A stretch of DNA of 41,259 nt. Source: Ectothiorhodospiraceae bacterium (GTDB lineage: Bacteria > Bacteroidota > Ignavibacteria > SZUA-365 > GCA-2699105). A program made the position numbers and the translations under genes. This document shows positions 16,748 through 24,676 of the stretch, one piece after another. The number at the start of each line of letters is the position of its first letter. Positions within the stretch are counted from its first letter, which is position 1. Where the stretch lies: assembly GCA_002699105.1 (NCBI GenBank), contig PABJ01000020.1, positions 1 through 41,259 on the forward strand. Reading direction: 5' to 3'. The notes beneath the pieces were generated by a model. It saw nothing but the letters and a program-made list of their open reading frames with translations, was not told the origin of the DNA and searched no databases.

Positions 16748-17096
16748 TCTTCGTAGTGCCTTTTCAAATCAATAGCACAGAGGTTGCAAGTGTCTGTTCA
16801 ATCGATATGAGCCCCAAGTTTACTTTGAAGCTAGTTGCTCTGTTCAGTTGAACTAACATTTGAGCCTCCTGTTGCAATCAATTGAATTCATTGTAGATAA
16901 CAAGACTCGTCGCGAGAAGTATATGACTTTCCCGTCTCAGAATCCAGAAAAAACTGGCAATTCTTGCGAATTCTGCCAAATGGCGTATGGACTGTTGCGC
17001 GTTCTCTTTGCGTTCTTGCCCAATGGCGCCGGTAATTGATGAACTAAATCCGCATAGATGACGCATTCTTGTTGCACCTTCTCTTGCTGTTCAAGA
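16748..17096. other. 349-base gap between pilB and pilT; no firm gene
   Basis: This is the longest gap inside the pilus operon. It carries a 31-codon minus-strand frame with a strong ribosome binding site (separate entry) and a 62-codon minus-strand frame at 16878-17066 with only a weak site. I see no clear terminator hairpin. The sequence is more A/T-rich than the flanking genes. Confidence 0.4.
16764..16859 (-). CDS. Candidate 31-aa small protein or leader peptide before pilT
   Basis: A minus-strand frame MLVQLNRATSF... of 31 codons (ATG 16859-16857, TGA ending at 16764) is preceded by CAGGAGGCTCAA, a near-perfect Shine-Dalgarno sequence 5 bases before the ATG. Its stop is 16 bases before the pilT start, so translating ribosomes could couple to pilT, which itself has a weak site. 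The peptide is moderately hydrophobic at its C-terminus (ATSVLLI) and matches no family I know. It is either a small protein or a translation leader. Conservation is the needed test. Confidence 0.35.
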   Translation of the reverse strand: MLVQLNRATSFKVNLGLISIEQTLATSVLLI

Positions 17097-18896
17097 TCAG
17101 GCAGTTGTGACTGCTGCGACTTCATGGAAGGACGTACCGCCTTCTTTCACTCGTTCGCGCGCAGATGCACGAAGTGTCAGCATACCTTGACTTATGGCAG
17201 TCTGGCGAATTTTTTCTTCATCAATATTTTCACCTGAATCAAAAATGATCTTGCGGACCTCAGGGGAGAAGTGCAACGATTCATGGATGCCCATTCTCCC
17301 CTTGTATCCGCTGTTGCATTTTGAGCAGCCAACCGGCTCGTAGAACGTCTCATTCTCTATTTCTTCGTCGGTGAATCCGAGCGCTTTGGCCTCGACCACA
17401 TCGACCTCTTCGATCTCTTTTTTACAGTTCGTGCAGAGACGGCGGACAAGACGCTGCGCGACAACCAGATTGATCGCGTATGCAATCAGGAATGTTTCGA
17501 CGCCCATCTTGAAGAGACGCGTCACTGCCGAGGGTGCATCGTTCGTATGGAGTGTCGAGAACACAAGGTGACCGGTATTCGCCATCTTGATGGCGGTTTC
17601 GGCCGTGATCTTATCGCGCATCTCACCAACCATCACGATATCGGGATCGTGTCGAAGGATTGCACGAATCGCCTGTTCGAAGCTGAGCTTCGGTGCGATC
17701 TTCAACTGCCGTGCGCCGTGAATCACGTACTCGACCGGATCTTCAACCGTGAGTACGTTCACTTCCGGCGTAACAACAGCGTAAAGCGCGGCAACCAGGG
17801 TGGTGGACTTACCGGAACCGGTCGGACCAGTGAGGATGACAAGTCCCTGCGGCTGGCGAATGGCATCGTTGAACCATTTGAGTGCCATTTTCTGGAAGCC
17901 GATCTTCGAGATATCCTTGATGACCTTTCTGTCATCGAGGATACGAATAACGATACTTTCGTACCGGAGGTGGAATTCCTGCCCGACAACCGGGATGATG
18001 GAGACACGGAACCGGATTACGCTGTTATCGATGACACGCTGAATGAAACCGTCCTGGGCTCGGTCGCGCTCAAAACGATCGACGTTACGGCTTCTATCCT
18101 TAACCACGGCGATGACTGCCTCCGGGCGCGGGCCTTCCAGGCATTGCCAGAGCTGCAGCTTACCATCGATGCGGAATCTGAAGTCGGTAGCGCGGGGGCT
18201 TTTCGGAACGATGTGCACATCAGACGTGCCCTTGCGCGTACCTTCCACGAGACAGCCCTCGAAGAAGTTGATGAGCATGCTCTTGTTGATTTCCTTATCG
18301 AGAGCATCTTCATCGACCTGTGCCGTTTCAAACTCGACCGCATCGATTTCTTCTTCTACATCCTTGATTTGCTCAAGGAAGGTATTTTCGCCGCGTAATA
18401 GCGAGTCGAGATGCGGCTGAAGCTGTGAAAGTTTGACGTAGTACGTCTCGTACTTTCGGGCTTTGAAATAATAGGCTATCCGGGGGATCGTCTTATGCGT
18501 CGGATCGGAGGCGATGATGATGAGCTTTTCCGGAACGTTCTCATCATATTTCAGCGGCAGTGCCTTTGCTTCAGCTACTTCGCGCTTTTGCTCGGAGGTT
18601 AGCCCTTCAAGAAGCTGCTTGATGTAGCTGATCCGGCGCTCATCCATAACGCCTTCGTTGAGATCGAGTTCCTTGAACGCATAGATCTTTGCGATCTCGG
18701 AATAGACTGCGTCGTGGTCGATCTTGAACTCGGATACGAGGATCTGCGCAATGCTGCGCTGCCCGTTCCCTTGTTCTTTCTCCTTGACAGCGAGGGCCTT
18801 GGTGATCGTTTCTTTATCGACAACCCCGCGCTGAAGGAGGACGAACCCTACCTTATCTATCAGCCGCGGTTGTTGCGCTGGAGCTTGTGTCGCCAT
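17097..18896 (-). CDS. pilB: PilB/GspE-type pilus assembly ATPase
   Basis: This 599-aa ATPase powers pilus extension. Residues ~1-170 are the N-terminal GspE-N/MshEN-like domain, with a winged region (LIDKVGFVLLQRGVVDKETITKAL). The catalytic part shows Walker A GPTGSGKST (~352-360), the Asp box VLTVEDPVEYV, Walker B VMVGEMRD (~418-425) and the His box STLHTNDA. The zinc-binding tetracysteine motif CTNC (~488) and CSKC (~522) marks the extension-type PilB/GspE. Length and layout fit the family. The gene overlaps the 3' end of pilC by 37 bases. Together with PilT at 15419-16747 it gives an extension and retraction motor pair. Confidence 0.93.
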   Translation of the reverse strand: MATQAPAQQPRLIDKVGFVLLQRGVVDKETITKALAVKEKEQGNGQRSIAQILVSEFKIDHDAVYSEIAKIYAFKELDLNEGVMDERRISYIKQLLEGLTSEQKREVAEAKALPLKYDENVPEKLIIIASDPTHKTIPRIAYYFKARKYETYYVKLSQLQPHLDSLLRGENTFLEQIKDVEEEIDAVEFETAQVDEDALDKEINKSMLINFFEGCLVEGTRKGTSDVHIVPKSPRATDFRFRIDGKLQLWQCLEGPRPEAVIAVVKDRSRNVDRFERDRAQDGFIQRVIDNSVIRFRVSIIPVVGQEFHLRYESIVIRILDDRKVIKDISKIGFQKMALKWFNDAIRQPQGLVILTGPTGSGKSTTLVAALYAVVTPEVNVLTVEDPVEYVIHGARQLKIAPKLSFEQAIRAILRHDPDIVMVGEMRDKITAETAIKMANTGHLVFSTLHTNDAPSAVTRLFKMGVETFLIAYAINLVVAQRLVRRLCTNCKKEIEEVDVVEAKALGFTDEEIENETFYEPVGCSKCNSGYKGRMGIHESLHFSPEVRKIIFDSGENIDEEKIRQTAISQGMLTLRASARERVKEGGTSFHEVAAVTTA

Positions 18897-20305
18897 TCGG
18901 TGACCTTCTTCCGGATTAATTGAAACGATACTGAACCAAATGCGAGGTACATCGGCAGCGATCCCATGCCCGGTGCAGTCTTCGGTTTAACGACCGAGGT
19001 CTCGGAGGAGACGATGGTGATTGCCGTCATGACGATCATAATCAACATGGCGACCCAAAGCTGTACGAAATCGATGATGGATTTCAGCTTGTAGACTGTT
19101 TCGCGCTCGTAGTAGTTCGCGAGCTGCAAGGCTGTTTCGCGGACGGTTCCCGTCTCTGCGCCTGCATGGAAACGCGAAAGTGCCGTTTTCGTAAACACCC
19201 CGGAAGCTTCCATGGATTCGTGGAGGCCGTGCCCCTTTTGGACCATGGCCGGGATCGTGACGGTTTTTATCTGATGTTCGAAATAGGTATTACCGGTGGA
19301 TTCGGCTGCCGTCTTGATGACATCGATGTTTTCGCCTGAGCCGGTATACATGGAATAGAAAACCCGGCAGAAAATCTCGATTGCCGTTTTGTGCATAAGC
19401 TCACCCATGACGGGTATTCGCATACCCATCTTATCAAACCACATTTTGCCTTGGGGATTCATATACGCAGCCACAATGCCGATGCCGGCTGCAATGGACG
19501 CAAGGATGAACCAAATGATGTTAGCGACAAGCCATTCTGAGAAATCAAGCGTCGCAGCCGTCATCGGCGGGAGCTCGATTCCGTACTTGAGGAACATCTT
19601 TGCAGTTTCGGGGAAGATGTAGGCAACGTAGAAAATGACGGCAGCGAACAAGAGTACCAGCGTGATGACGGGCATCATCATGGCGCTCTTCATTTGCTTC
19701 TTGAACTCCAGCTTACGCTCAAGGAACTTCGCGGTCGACTCGTACATCTCGACCATGTTACCGGATTTGGTTGCCAGACCGAGCATCTTCGCGGTGAATT
19801 TCCCGAAGATCTTCTCGTACTTCATGAAGACCTTCTCGCTCTCCTTACCAGACTTCAGATCGTTATTGACGTCCTTCAGTACTTCGCGCAGGGTTTTGTT
19901 CTGCACGTCGTTCGCGAGGAGGGTAATTGCCTCGTTAAACGGAAGCGATTCGCGGAGAAGGTCAGCGCTCAGGCGGACAAAGGTAATGACCTCCGGCATT
20001 GGGACGCCGCCCTGGAAGTCCATCATCTTTTTACGCACGTAGAGAACCTTATACCCGAGGGCGGCGAGGCCCTTCTGGACCTCTTCCTTCGAGAAGGCCT
20101 TCTGTTCACCCTCTATGGGCTTATCGTTGCCCTTCTGGACTTTGTACAGGAAGGTCGTGCGCTTCTCGAGCTTTTGAACCTTAAACGCTCTCCCGCGCGC
20201 GAGTTCCTGGATCTTCTTCTTCGCATCCGATGGATTATCCGCGGTGAGATTGCCGGTAATTATTTTCCCTGATGGGACTACTCCTTGGAACCTGAAATCT
20301 GGCAT
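18860..20305 (-). CDS. pilC: PilC/GspF inner-membrane platform protein with a doubled N-terminal domain
   Basis: The 481-aa protein is the platform on which PilB turns. It has two GspF domains: the first with SADLLRESLPFNEAITLLA and KSGKESEKVF (~110-240), the second with FCRVFYSMYTGSGENIDVIKTAAESTG (~325-440). Three membrane segments are visible, about 211-233, 260-282 and 425-445. The N-terminus has two tandem copies of the short beta-alpha unit normally present once: FRFQGVVPSGKIITGNL... (4-46) and FLYKVQKGNDKPIEGEQ... (52-92), which explains a length of 481 against the usual ~405. It is the first gene of the motor operon, preceded by a probable promoter at 20369-20399. Confidence 0.93.
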   Translation of the reverse strand: MPDFRFQGVVPSGKIITGNLTADNPSDAKKKIQELARGRAFKVQKLEKRTTFLYKVQKGNDKPIEGEQKAFSKEEVQKGLAALGYKVLYVRKKMMDFQGGVPMPEVITFVRLSADLLRESLPFNEAITLLANDVQNKTLREVLKDVNNDLKSGKESEKVFMKYEKIFGKFTAKMLGLATKSGNMVEMYESTAKFLERKLEFKKQMKSAMMMPVITLVLLFAAVIFYVAYIFPETAKMFLKYGIELPPMTAATLDFSEWLVANIIWFILASIAAGIGIVAAYMNPQGKMWFDKMGMRIPVMGELMHKTAIEIFCRVFYSMYTGSGENIDVIKTAAESTGNTYFEHQIKTVTIPAMVQKGHGLHESMEASGVFTKTALSRFHAGAETGTVRETALQLANYYERETVYKLKSIIDFVQLWVAMLIMIVMTAITIVSSETSVVKPKTAPGMGSLPMYLAFGSVSFQLIRKKVTEWRHKLQRNNRG

Positions 20306-20368
20306 CGTTCTATCCTACGGTCGTTATCGTATCCCGTGTAATTGACTCTGGTACTGTTCTTCTTGACT

Positions 20369-20399
20369 ACAATATATGTTGAGGCTGTGCTGAGACAAA
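20369..20399 (-). promoter_or_regulatory. Candidate pilC promoter (Bacteroidota-like)
   Basis: On the minus strand TTTG (20399-20396) is followed after exactly 19 bases by TATATTGT (20376-20369), close to the Bacteroidota consensus TTTG-N19-TAnnTTTG. It ends about 63 bases before the pilC ATG. It is a match by eye only. Confidence 0.4.
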
Positions 20400-20411
20400 C
20401 GACATATATTG
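20370..20411. repeat. 10-bp inverted repeat flanking the pilC promoter
   Basis: CAATATATGT (20370-20379) and ACATATATTG (20402-20411) are perfect inverted copies separated by 22 bases. One arm overlaps the promoter -7 element, so a dimeric regulator bound to both arms could block transcription. That role is inference. Confidence 0.4.
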
Positions 20412-20613
20412 CAGTGTTTGTAGTTTTTACATGCAAAGAGAATGCCTAAATCCTGACGGTAGAGGGGTTAGACCGCGGAGGCCGTAAGCGTGTCTATAAC
20501 AAGCGTTTACGAAGGTGGGAGGACTGGGAGGAGATTGCTGAGGGGTATGTGGAACGAAAATATTACAAGACTTTGAAAATGTGACGAAAGTCGATTGTGA
20601 AGAGTCCAAAAAG

Positions 20614-20645
20614 AAACGCCGCTCCTTACGGGGAGCGGCGTTTTT
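20614..20645 (-). terminator. Terminator of the first pilin gene
   Basis: A 9-bp GC-rich stem (CGCCGCTCC with GGAGCGGCG, six-base loop) is flanked by AAA/TTT, with T-rich sequence on both strands. On the minus strand it lies 36 bases after the pilin stop (20681) and should end most transcription before pilC. It may work in both directions. Confidence 0.85.
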
Positions 20646-20680
20646 ACGGTTAGGCGAAAGCGCTTAGCAAGCGCGATCTA

Positions 20681-21076
20681 TTAATAACCGGAATAGGTTG
20701 GCGAGCTGACGGCATCCGGTGAGACTGTGATCTGAACCGTTGCACTGGCTACAGTCGAGGATGAACCTACAAGCGTTGCGGTCGAAGCCGTTGCTGCGCT
20801 AACTGCATAGGAACCGTTGGCGTTGATACCGCTGGAAGCAGTCGAGAAACCGAGATCCTGAAGATCGAGGCCGGAGAAGCTGTTGCCGCCGCCACCGAGC
20901 ATAGTCGGCTTGCGATAGTAACCCTGTGCCTGGGAAGCCATGCGGAGAATATCCTGCGTGACGGCATCCTTGTTTGCCTGATCGGCGTTGCTACCGAAGA
21001 TGCTGATACCGACGACCACTGCGATTCCGACGATGATGACGCCGAGGACGATAAGAAGCAATTGTTGTGAACCCAT
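20681..21076 (-). CDS. Atypical pilin-like protein (first paralog)
   Basis: This 131-aa protein begins MGSQQLLLIVLGVIIVGIAVVVG: a long N-terminal hydrophobic helix as in type IV pilins, but without a positively charged leader, without an FTLIE-type start and without Glu5. A cut after G2 would be the equivalent of prepilin processing. The next part, ANKDAVTQDILRMASQAQGYY, is an amphipathic alpha-1 continuation, then a GGGG-x-SF linker and a Ser/Thr/Ala-rich beta domain ending in SGY. Its place before the pilus operon and its own strong ribosome site (AAGGAGACCGTA) and terminator suggest a major, highly expressed subunit. It is homologous to the protein at 30413-30829. No prepilin peptidase is in the window. 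Confidence 0.82.
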   Translation of the reverse strand: MGSQQLLLIVLGVIIVGIAVVVGISIFGSNADQANKDAVTQDILRMASQAQGYYRKPTMLGGGGNSFSGLDLQDLGFSTASSGINANGSYAVSAATASTATLVGSSSTVASATVQITVSPDAVSSPTYSGY

Positions 21077-21153
21077 TACGGTCTCCTTAGAAGATTATTG
21101 AAGTGAGTGTGAGTAAATGCGATTTTGCTTTTTGTTCGATTTTGAATCTGTCA

Positions 21154-21189
21154 CCAATTTAAAACCCGAATCTTACAGCCGTCTGAATC
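21154..21189 (-). promoter_or_regulatory. Pilin promoter module, copy A
   Basis: The minus-strand module is GATTCAGACGGCTGTAAGA (21189-21171), nine bases, then TAAATTGG (21161-21154). It has the same order and exact spacing as copies B and C. Copy A ends 77 bases before the pilin ATG. Confidence 0.5.
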
Positions 21190-21254
21190 ATTGATTAAAC
21201 GTGTTAAAGATTTCGTTTTTCATATTTGGTTTGTGATTCATCATGATTACGCAC

Positions 21255-21290
21255 CCAATATAAACGCCGAACCTTACGGCAATCTGAATC
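21255..21290 (-). promoter_or_regulatory. Pilin promoter module, copy B
   Basis: The minus-strand module is GATTCAGATTGCCGTAAGG (21290-21272), nine bases, then TATATTGG (21262-21255). It lies 101 bases upstream of copy A. Similarity between the two extends several bases on both sides, so the promoter region of the first pilin gene looks tandemly duplicated. The remainder of the 304-base gap (21077-21380) is A/T-rich without a gene. Confidence 0.5.
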
Positions 21291-21380
21291 GATAATGAAA
21301 ACGCAGAAAGGTTGGGTTTATCTTCAGGTTACATTGATGCGAACCTGCGAACGCCCAATAAATACAGGGGTGAAGAACGA

Positions 21381-22802
21381 TCAGACGAGCTGGCGGAAGA
21401 GCAAAAAACTTGCAAAGAGGTAGGAAAAACTGAACACCGGATACAGAATCGCGGCTACTGCGCGGTACTTGGGGATGGGCTTCCAGCGCTTGTACAGAAA
21501 CAATAATGCGAGCGGGAGGAGAGGCAGGAAGTAGCGGCCTTGTACGCCGGCAATAAATGAAGACCCAGGCGGCACCCATGTTATATACACGGCAAATGTC
21601 ACTAACAGTACTGCGGAACCGAGGAACACGAATAGAATCGCACGCTGCCAGCGTTCGATGCGAACCTCATCGGACGTATCGAACAGAGCCGTGGCGAGAA
21701 TGATTGCATAATAGAGAGCGATGAAGGGGCCTGATAGGAGGATGTTCTGTTCATTCCATTGTATGCCGACAAGTCCTTGAAGGTAGAACATCCCTTGATT
21801 CCAGAGATCCTGAGCGAGAATGCCGAGTACTTGAATAGGGTGACCAAGCGAATACGCGACTGCTTCACTGGGATTTGCGCCCGTATCCATAAACGGATTG
21901 TAGATGTCTTTTGCGATGGCATTCCACACCCCTGCCGGGACAACCGCAGCAAGAAGAACCCCGCATGCAAGTGCATACTTCATCCACGGACGACTGAACT
22001 TCCTGCCAGGAATAAGCACTATCAGGGCAGGCAATATGACATAGATTGGCTTGCAAAAGCCGAGCAATATGCCGGTAGCGGCAAGAAGCACCACATACCT
22101 GCTGTTAATCTGTTCGCTCTCGCTGAGGAATGCCTGCCGTGCAACAAGCGCTATGAATAGGAGGATAAGAGCATTCGTGAGCGCGTCCGACGACATGGAT
22201 GCCATTTGGAACATGGACGTTGGTGAGAGCGCTATCAGCATAAACACCCATCGATGCGCGGGCACCAGGTGAATGGCGAACGCAATGAGGACGATGCTGA
22301 AAAGAAGATTGAACACACGCCCCAGGTACATCACCCCGAGCGGCGATAGATTCAGATACCGACCAATGGTAATCCCGAACGTCTGGGGCAGGTACGGCAC
22401 AGGACTATACATAGCAGTATTCGCGAAAGAGACGTACGATGTGTCTTTCTCTTGGAGCGGCATAGTTAGCGCGCCCTTTATCAATTCTACCGGCACATGG
22501 CCGTCATCGTACTGCTGCACCCCTACCCGGAATACATACACACTGGCTGCGAGGGAGCGCGGCAGCACTCCTCCGGTTTTATCATCCCGCTTTTCAGCGA
22601 CGATGTCACCCTGTGAGATCTGATACGCGCGGAAGTAGTGGTTCGGTTCATCCAGCATATAGAAGGGGGGCGTGCCGAACGTGAACAGCAGTCCTGTCGG
22701 CAGTCCGATCAGGATAAAGGCTTTCACGGCGTTCTCGGAGAATACCAACTGGATGGCGCGAAGCAATCCGGCAAACCTTCTACTACGTCGTTGCGCGTTC
22801 AT
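21381..22802 (-). CDS. DUF2142-family membrane protein
   Basis: The 473-aa protein has about ten to twelve membrane helices and the DUF2142 signature near the N-terminus, PPFYMLDEPNHYFRAYQIS (~45-63), with the acidic DEPNH motif on the outer face after the first helix, as in GT-C fold glycosyltransferases. It probably transfers sugar from a polyprenyl-phosphate donor to an envelope glycan; the substrate is unknown. A YILL-type C-terminal segment (KPIPKYRAVAAILYP) ends it. It is transcribed toward the pilin gene, but the pilin promoters lie between them. Confidence 0.82.
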   Translation of the reverse strand: MNAQRRSRRFAGLLRAIQLVFSENAVKAFILIGLPTGLLFTFGTPPFYMLDEPNHYFRAYQISQGDIVAEKRDDKTGGVLPRSLAASVYVFRVGVQQYDDGHVPVELIKGALTMPLQEKDTSYVSFANTAMYSPVPYLPQTFGITIGRYLNLSPLGVMYLGRVFNLLFSIVLIAFAIHLVPAHRWVFMLIALSPTSMFQMASMSSDALTNALILLFIALVARQAFLSESEQINSRYVVLLAATGILLGFCKPIYVILPALIVLIPGRKFSRPWMKYALACGVLLAAVVPAGVWNAIAKDIYNPFMDTGANPSEAVAYSLGHPIQVLGILAQDLWNQGMFYLQGLVGIQWNEQNILLSGPFIALYYAIILATALFDTSDEVRIERWQRAILFVFLGSAVLLVTFAVYITWVPPGSSFIAGVQGRYFLPLLPLALLFLYKRWKPIPKYRAVAAILYPVFSFSYLFASFLLFRQLV

Positions 22803-23074
22803 AGATTAGTGGACAGGGCAGATTATTCGTTCTAGCTGCAATAGATAGCAATGCTGTGACTCTGACTGGTAAGATCAAACCTACCTGATCTTGAGGTGAG
22901 ATGACAACAGAATGTTTCCGAGAATTGCAGAATTTACCCTTTTGTAAGGTTGCGAGAGAAGTACTGCGATGCTATGTAACTATTACAAGCGATTTAGATT
23001 TCCGGCTTTTACACTACAGACAAATTTCGCTTCTTGGATGTGAAAAGTGTTCCAGAAAGCTTTACCACATACGC

Positions 23075-24664
23075 ATGAGCAAGCAGGCAATCATTATCGG
23101 TGCCGGACCGGCAGGTCTGACAGCGGCATACGAACTCGTCACGAAGACCGACATTAAGCCGGTCATTTTCGAAATGTCAGGAGATATCGGCGGGATATCG
23201 AAGACGGTGTATTACGAAGGAAACCGGATAGATATCGGCGGTCACCGCTTCTTCTCCAAATCGGACCGCGTGATGAACTGGTGGCAGCAAATCATGCCGA
23301 TCCAGGGCGCGCCCTCCAAGGACGAGCGTTTACTGAACCTGAAGTACCAAGGGAAGTCACGGCAGTTTGAACTCCCCGAGGACGGCCCCGATCCCGAAGA
23401 CACCGATAACGTCATGCTTGTGCGCAAGCGCCTCTCGCGCATCCTCTATGGTAGGAGTTTCTACGATTACCCCGTCTCACTCAATATGAACACGCTGGGT
23501 AATCTCGGTTTGCCGAGAGTGATGAAAATAGGTTTCAGCTACGTGAAGACGAGACTGTTTCCAATTCGGGATGAGAGGACTCTGGAAGACTTTTTCATCA
23601 ACCGTTTCGGCCGTGAGTTATATAGTACCTTCTTTAAAGACTATACAGAGAAGGTGTGGGGAGTGCCGTGCCGTGAAATTAAGGCCGACTGGGGCGCTCA
23701 GCGTATTAAAGGTTTGTCGATCTCGAAGACCCTTCTTCATGCCGCGAAGAGCATTTTCAAGAAGAAAAGCGATATCAGCCAGAAAGAAACCGAGACCAGT
23801 CTCATAGAACAGTTTCTGTACCCGAAGCACGGACCCGGGCAGATGTGGGAAACAGTCGCAAAGCATATCACGGATCGCGGTGGTGAGCTGTATATGCATC
23901 ATGAGGTAACGAACCTCAACAACAATGGGAAGAACGTTACTTCCATCACTGTGAAGGACCACAAATCAGGTGATGAACGGGAGATCGAAGGCGATTATGT
24001 GTTTTCCACGATGCCGGTAAAGAACCTCATCAATGGAATGCAGAACGGCGTTCCTGCTGACGTGAAATCTGTTGCAAACGGACTCATCTACCGCGACTTC
24101 ATCACAGTGGGTCTGCTCCTGGATTCGTTGAAGATTCGCAATCAAACCGAGCATCGCACAGTCAATAACGTCGTCCCCGATACATGGATATACATTCAGG
24201 AACCGGACGTCAAAGCTGGAAGACTGCAGGTATTCAATAACTGGAGTCCGTACATGGTCGACGACCTGAACAAGGTATGGATCGGTGTGGAGTACTTCTG
24301 CAACGAGGGCGACGAGCTCTGGGAAATGGATGAAGAGGCGTTCAAGAAGTTCGCTGCCGAAGAGCTCGAAAAAATCAACATTATCGATAAGGACGCAGTG
24401 CTGAAGAGCATCGTCATCAAAATGCCGAAGACCTACCCTGCATACTTCGGCACATACGACCGGTTCGGTGAGATCCGGGAGTATGTAGATAATTACGAGA
24501 ACTTGTTTCTCATCGGCCGTAACGGGATGCACCGCTACAACAATCAGGACCATTCAATGCTAACAGCGATGGTCGCGGTCGAAAATATCATGAATGGTGT
24601 GACTGCAAAGGAAAACATCTGGAATGTGAACACCGAAACGGAGTATCACGAAGAGAAGAAATAG
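23075..24664 (+). CDS. FAD-dependent oxidoreductase (UDP-galactopyranose mutase / protoporphyrinogen oxidase superfamily)
   Basis: This 529-aa flavoprotein begins with the Rossmann motif [16 protein letters not shown], followed by the FAD-binding [21 protein letters not shown] segment and, near the end, a [17 protein letters not shown] segment that closes the FAD site. Members with this [10 protein letters not shown] motif are usually annotated as NAD(P)/FAD oxidoreductases or amine-oxidase-like proteins, often near sugar-transfer genes. A role in making a modified sugar or lipid-linked intermediate is inference. I chose the ATG at 23075 because homology starts there. An in-frame ATG at 22901 has GAGGTGAG before it and would add 58 unconserved residues, so it remains possible. 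It is the only plus-strand gene between about 10 and 34 kb. Confidence 0.85.
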   Translation: MSKQAIIIGAGPAGLTAAYELVTKTDIKPVIFEMSGDIGGISKTVYYEGNRIDIGGHRFFSKSDRVMNWWQQIMPIQGAPSKDERLLNLKYQGKSRQFELPEDGPDPEDTDNVMLVRKRLSRILYGRSFYDYPVSLNMNTLGNLGLPRVMKIGFSYVKTRLFPIRDERTLEDFFINRFGRELYSTFFKDYTEKVWGVPCREIKADWGAQRIKGLSISKTLLHAAKSIFKKKSDISQKETETSLIEQFLYPKHGPGQMWETVAKHITDRGGELYMHHEVTNLNNNGKNVTSITVKDHKSGDEREIEGDYVFSTMPVKNLINGMQNGVPADVKSVANGLIYRDFITVGLLLDSLKIRNQTEHRTVNNVVPDTWIYIQEPDVKAGRLQVFNNWSPYMVDDLNKVWIGVEYFCNEGDELWEMDEEAFKKFAAEELEKINIIDKDAVLKSIVIKMPKTYPAYFGTYDRFGEIREYVDNYENLFLIGRNGMHRYNNQDHSMLTAMVAVENIMNGVTAKENIWNVNTETEYHEEKK

Positions 24665-24676
24665 GGGAGATATCAG

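Larger units (their letters stand above)
20306..20680. other. 375-base intergenic region between pilin and pilC genes
   Basis: This stretch has no convincing gene. It holds the terminator of the upstream pilin gene (20614-20645), the candidate pilC promoter (20369-20399) and a perfect 10-bp inverted repeat (20370-20379 and 20402-20411). A plain 180-base G/A-rich segment lies between about 20430 and 20610 without visible structure. Confidence 0.6.

Noticed and set aside
16878-17066. 62-codon minus-strand frame between pilB and pilT
   Set aside because: Only a weak ribosome site and no recognisable domain; it stays a possibility but not a supported gene.
16937-17125. 62-codon minus-strand frame overlapping the end of pilB
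   Set aside because: It is out of frame with pilB, Gln-rich and without a ribosome site. The pilB C-terminus ends normally, so no frameshift is needed.
22901-23074. 58-residue N-terminal extension of the FAD oxidoreductase
   Set aside because: It has a fair ribosome site, but FAD/Rossmann proteins of this type start right before the GAGPAG motif and the extension looks like untranslated sequence. Kept only as an alternative start.
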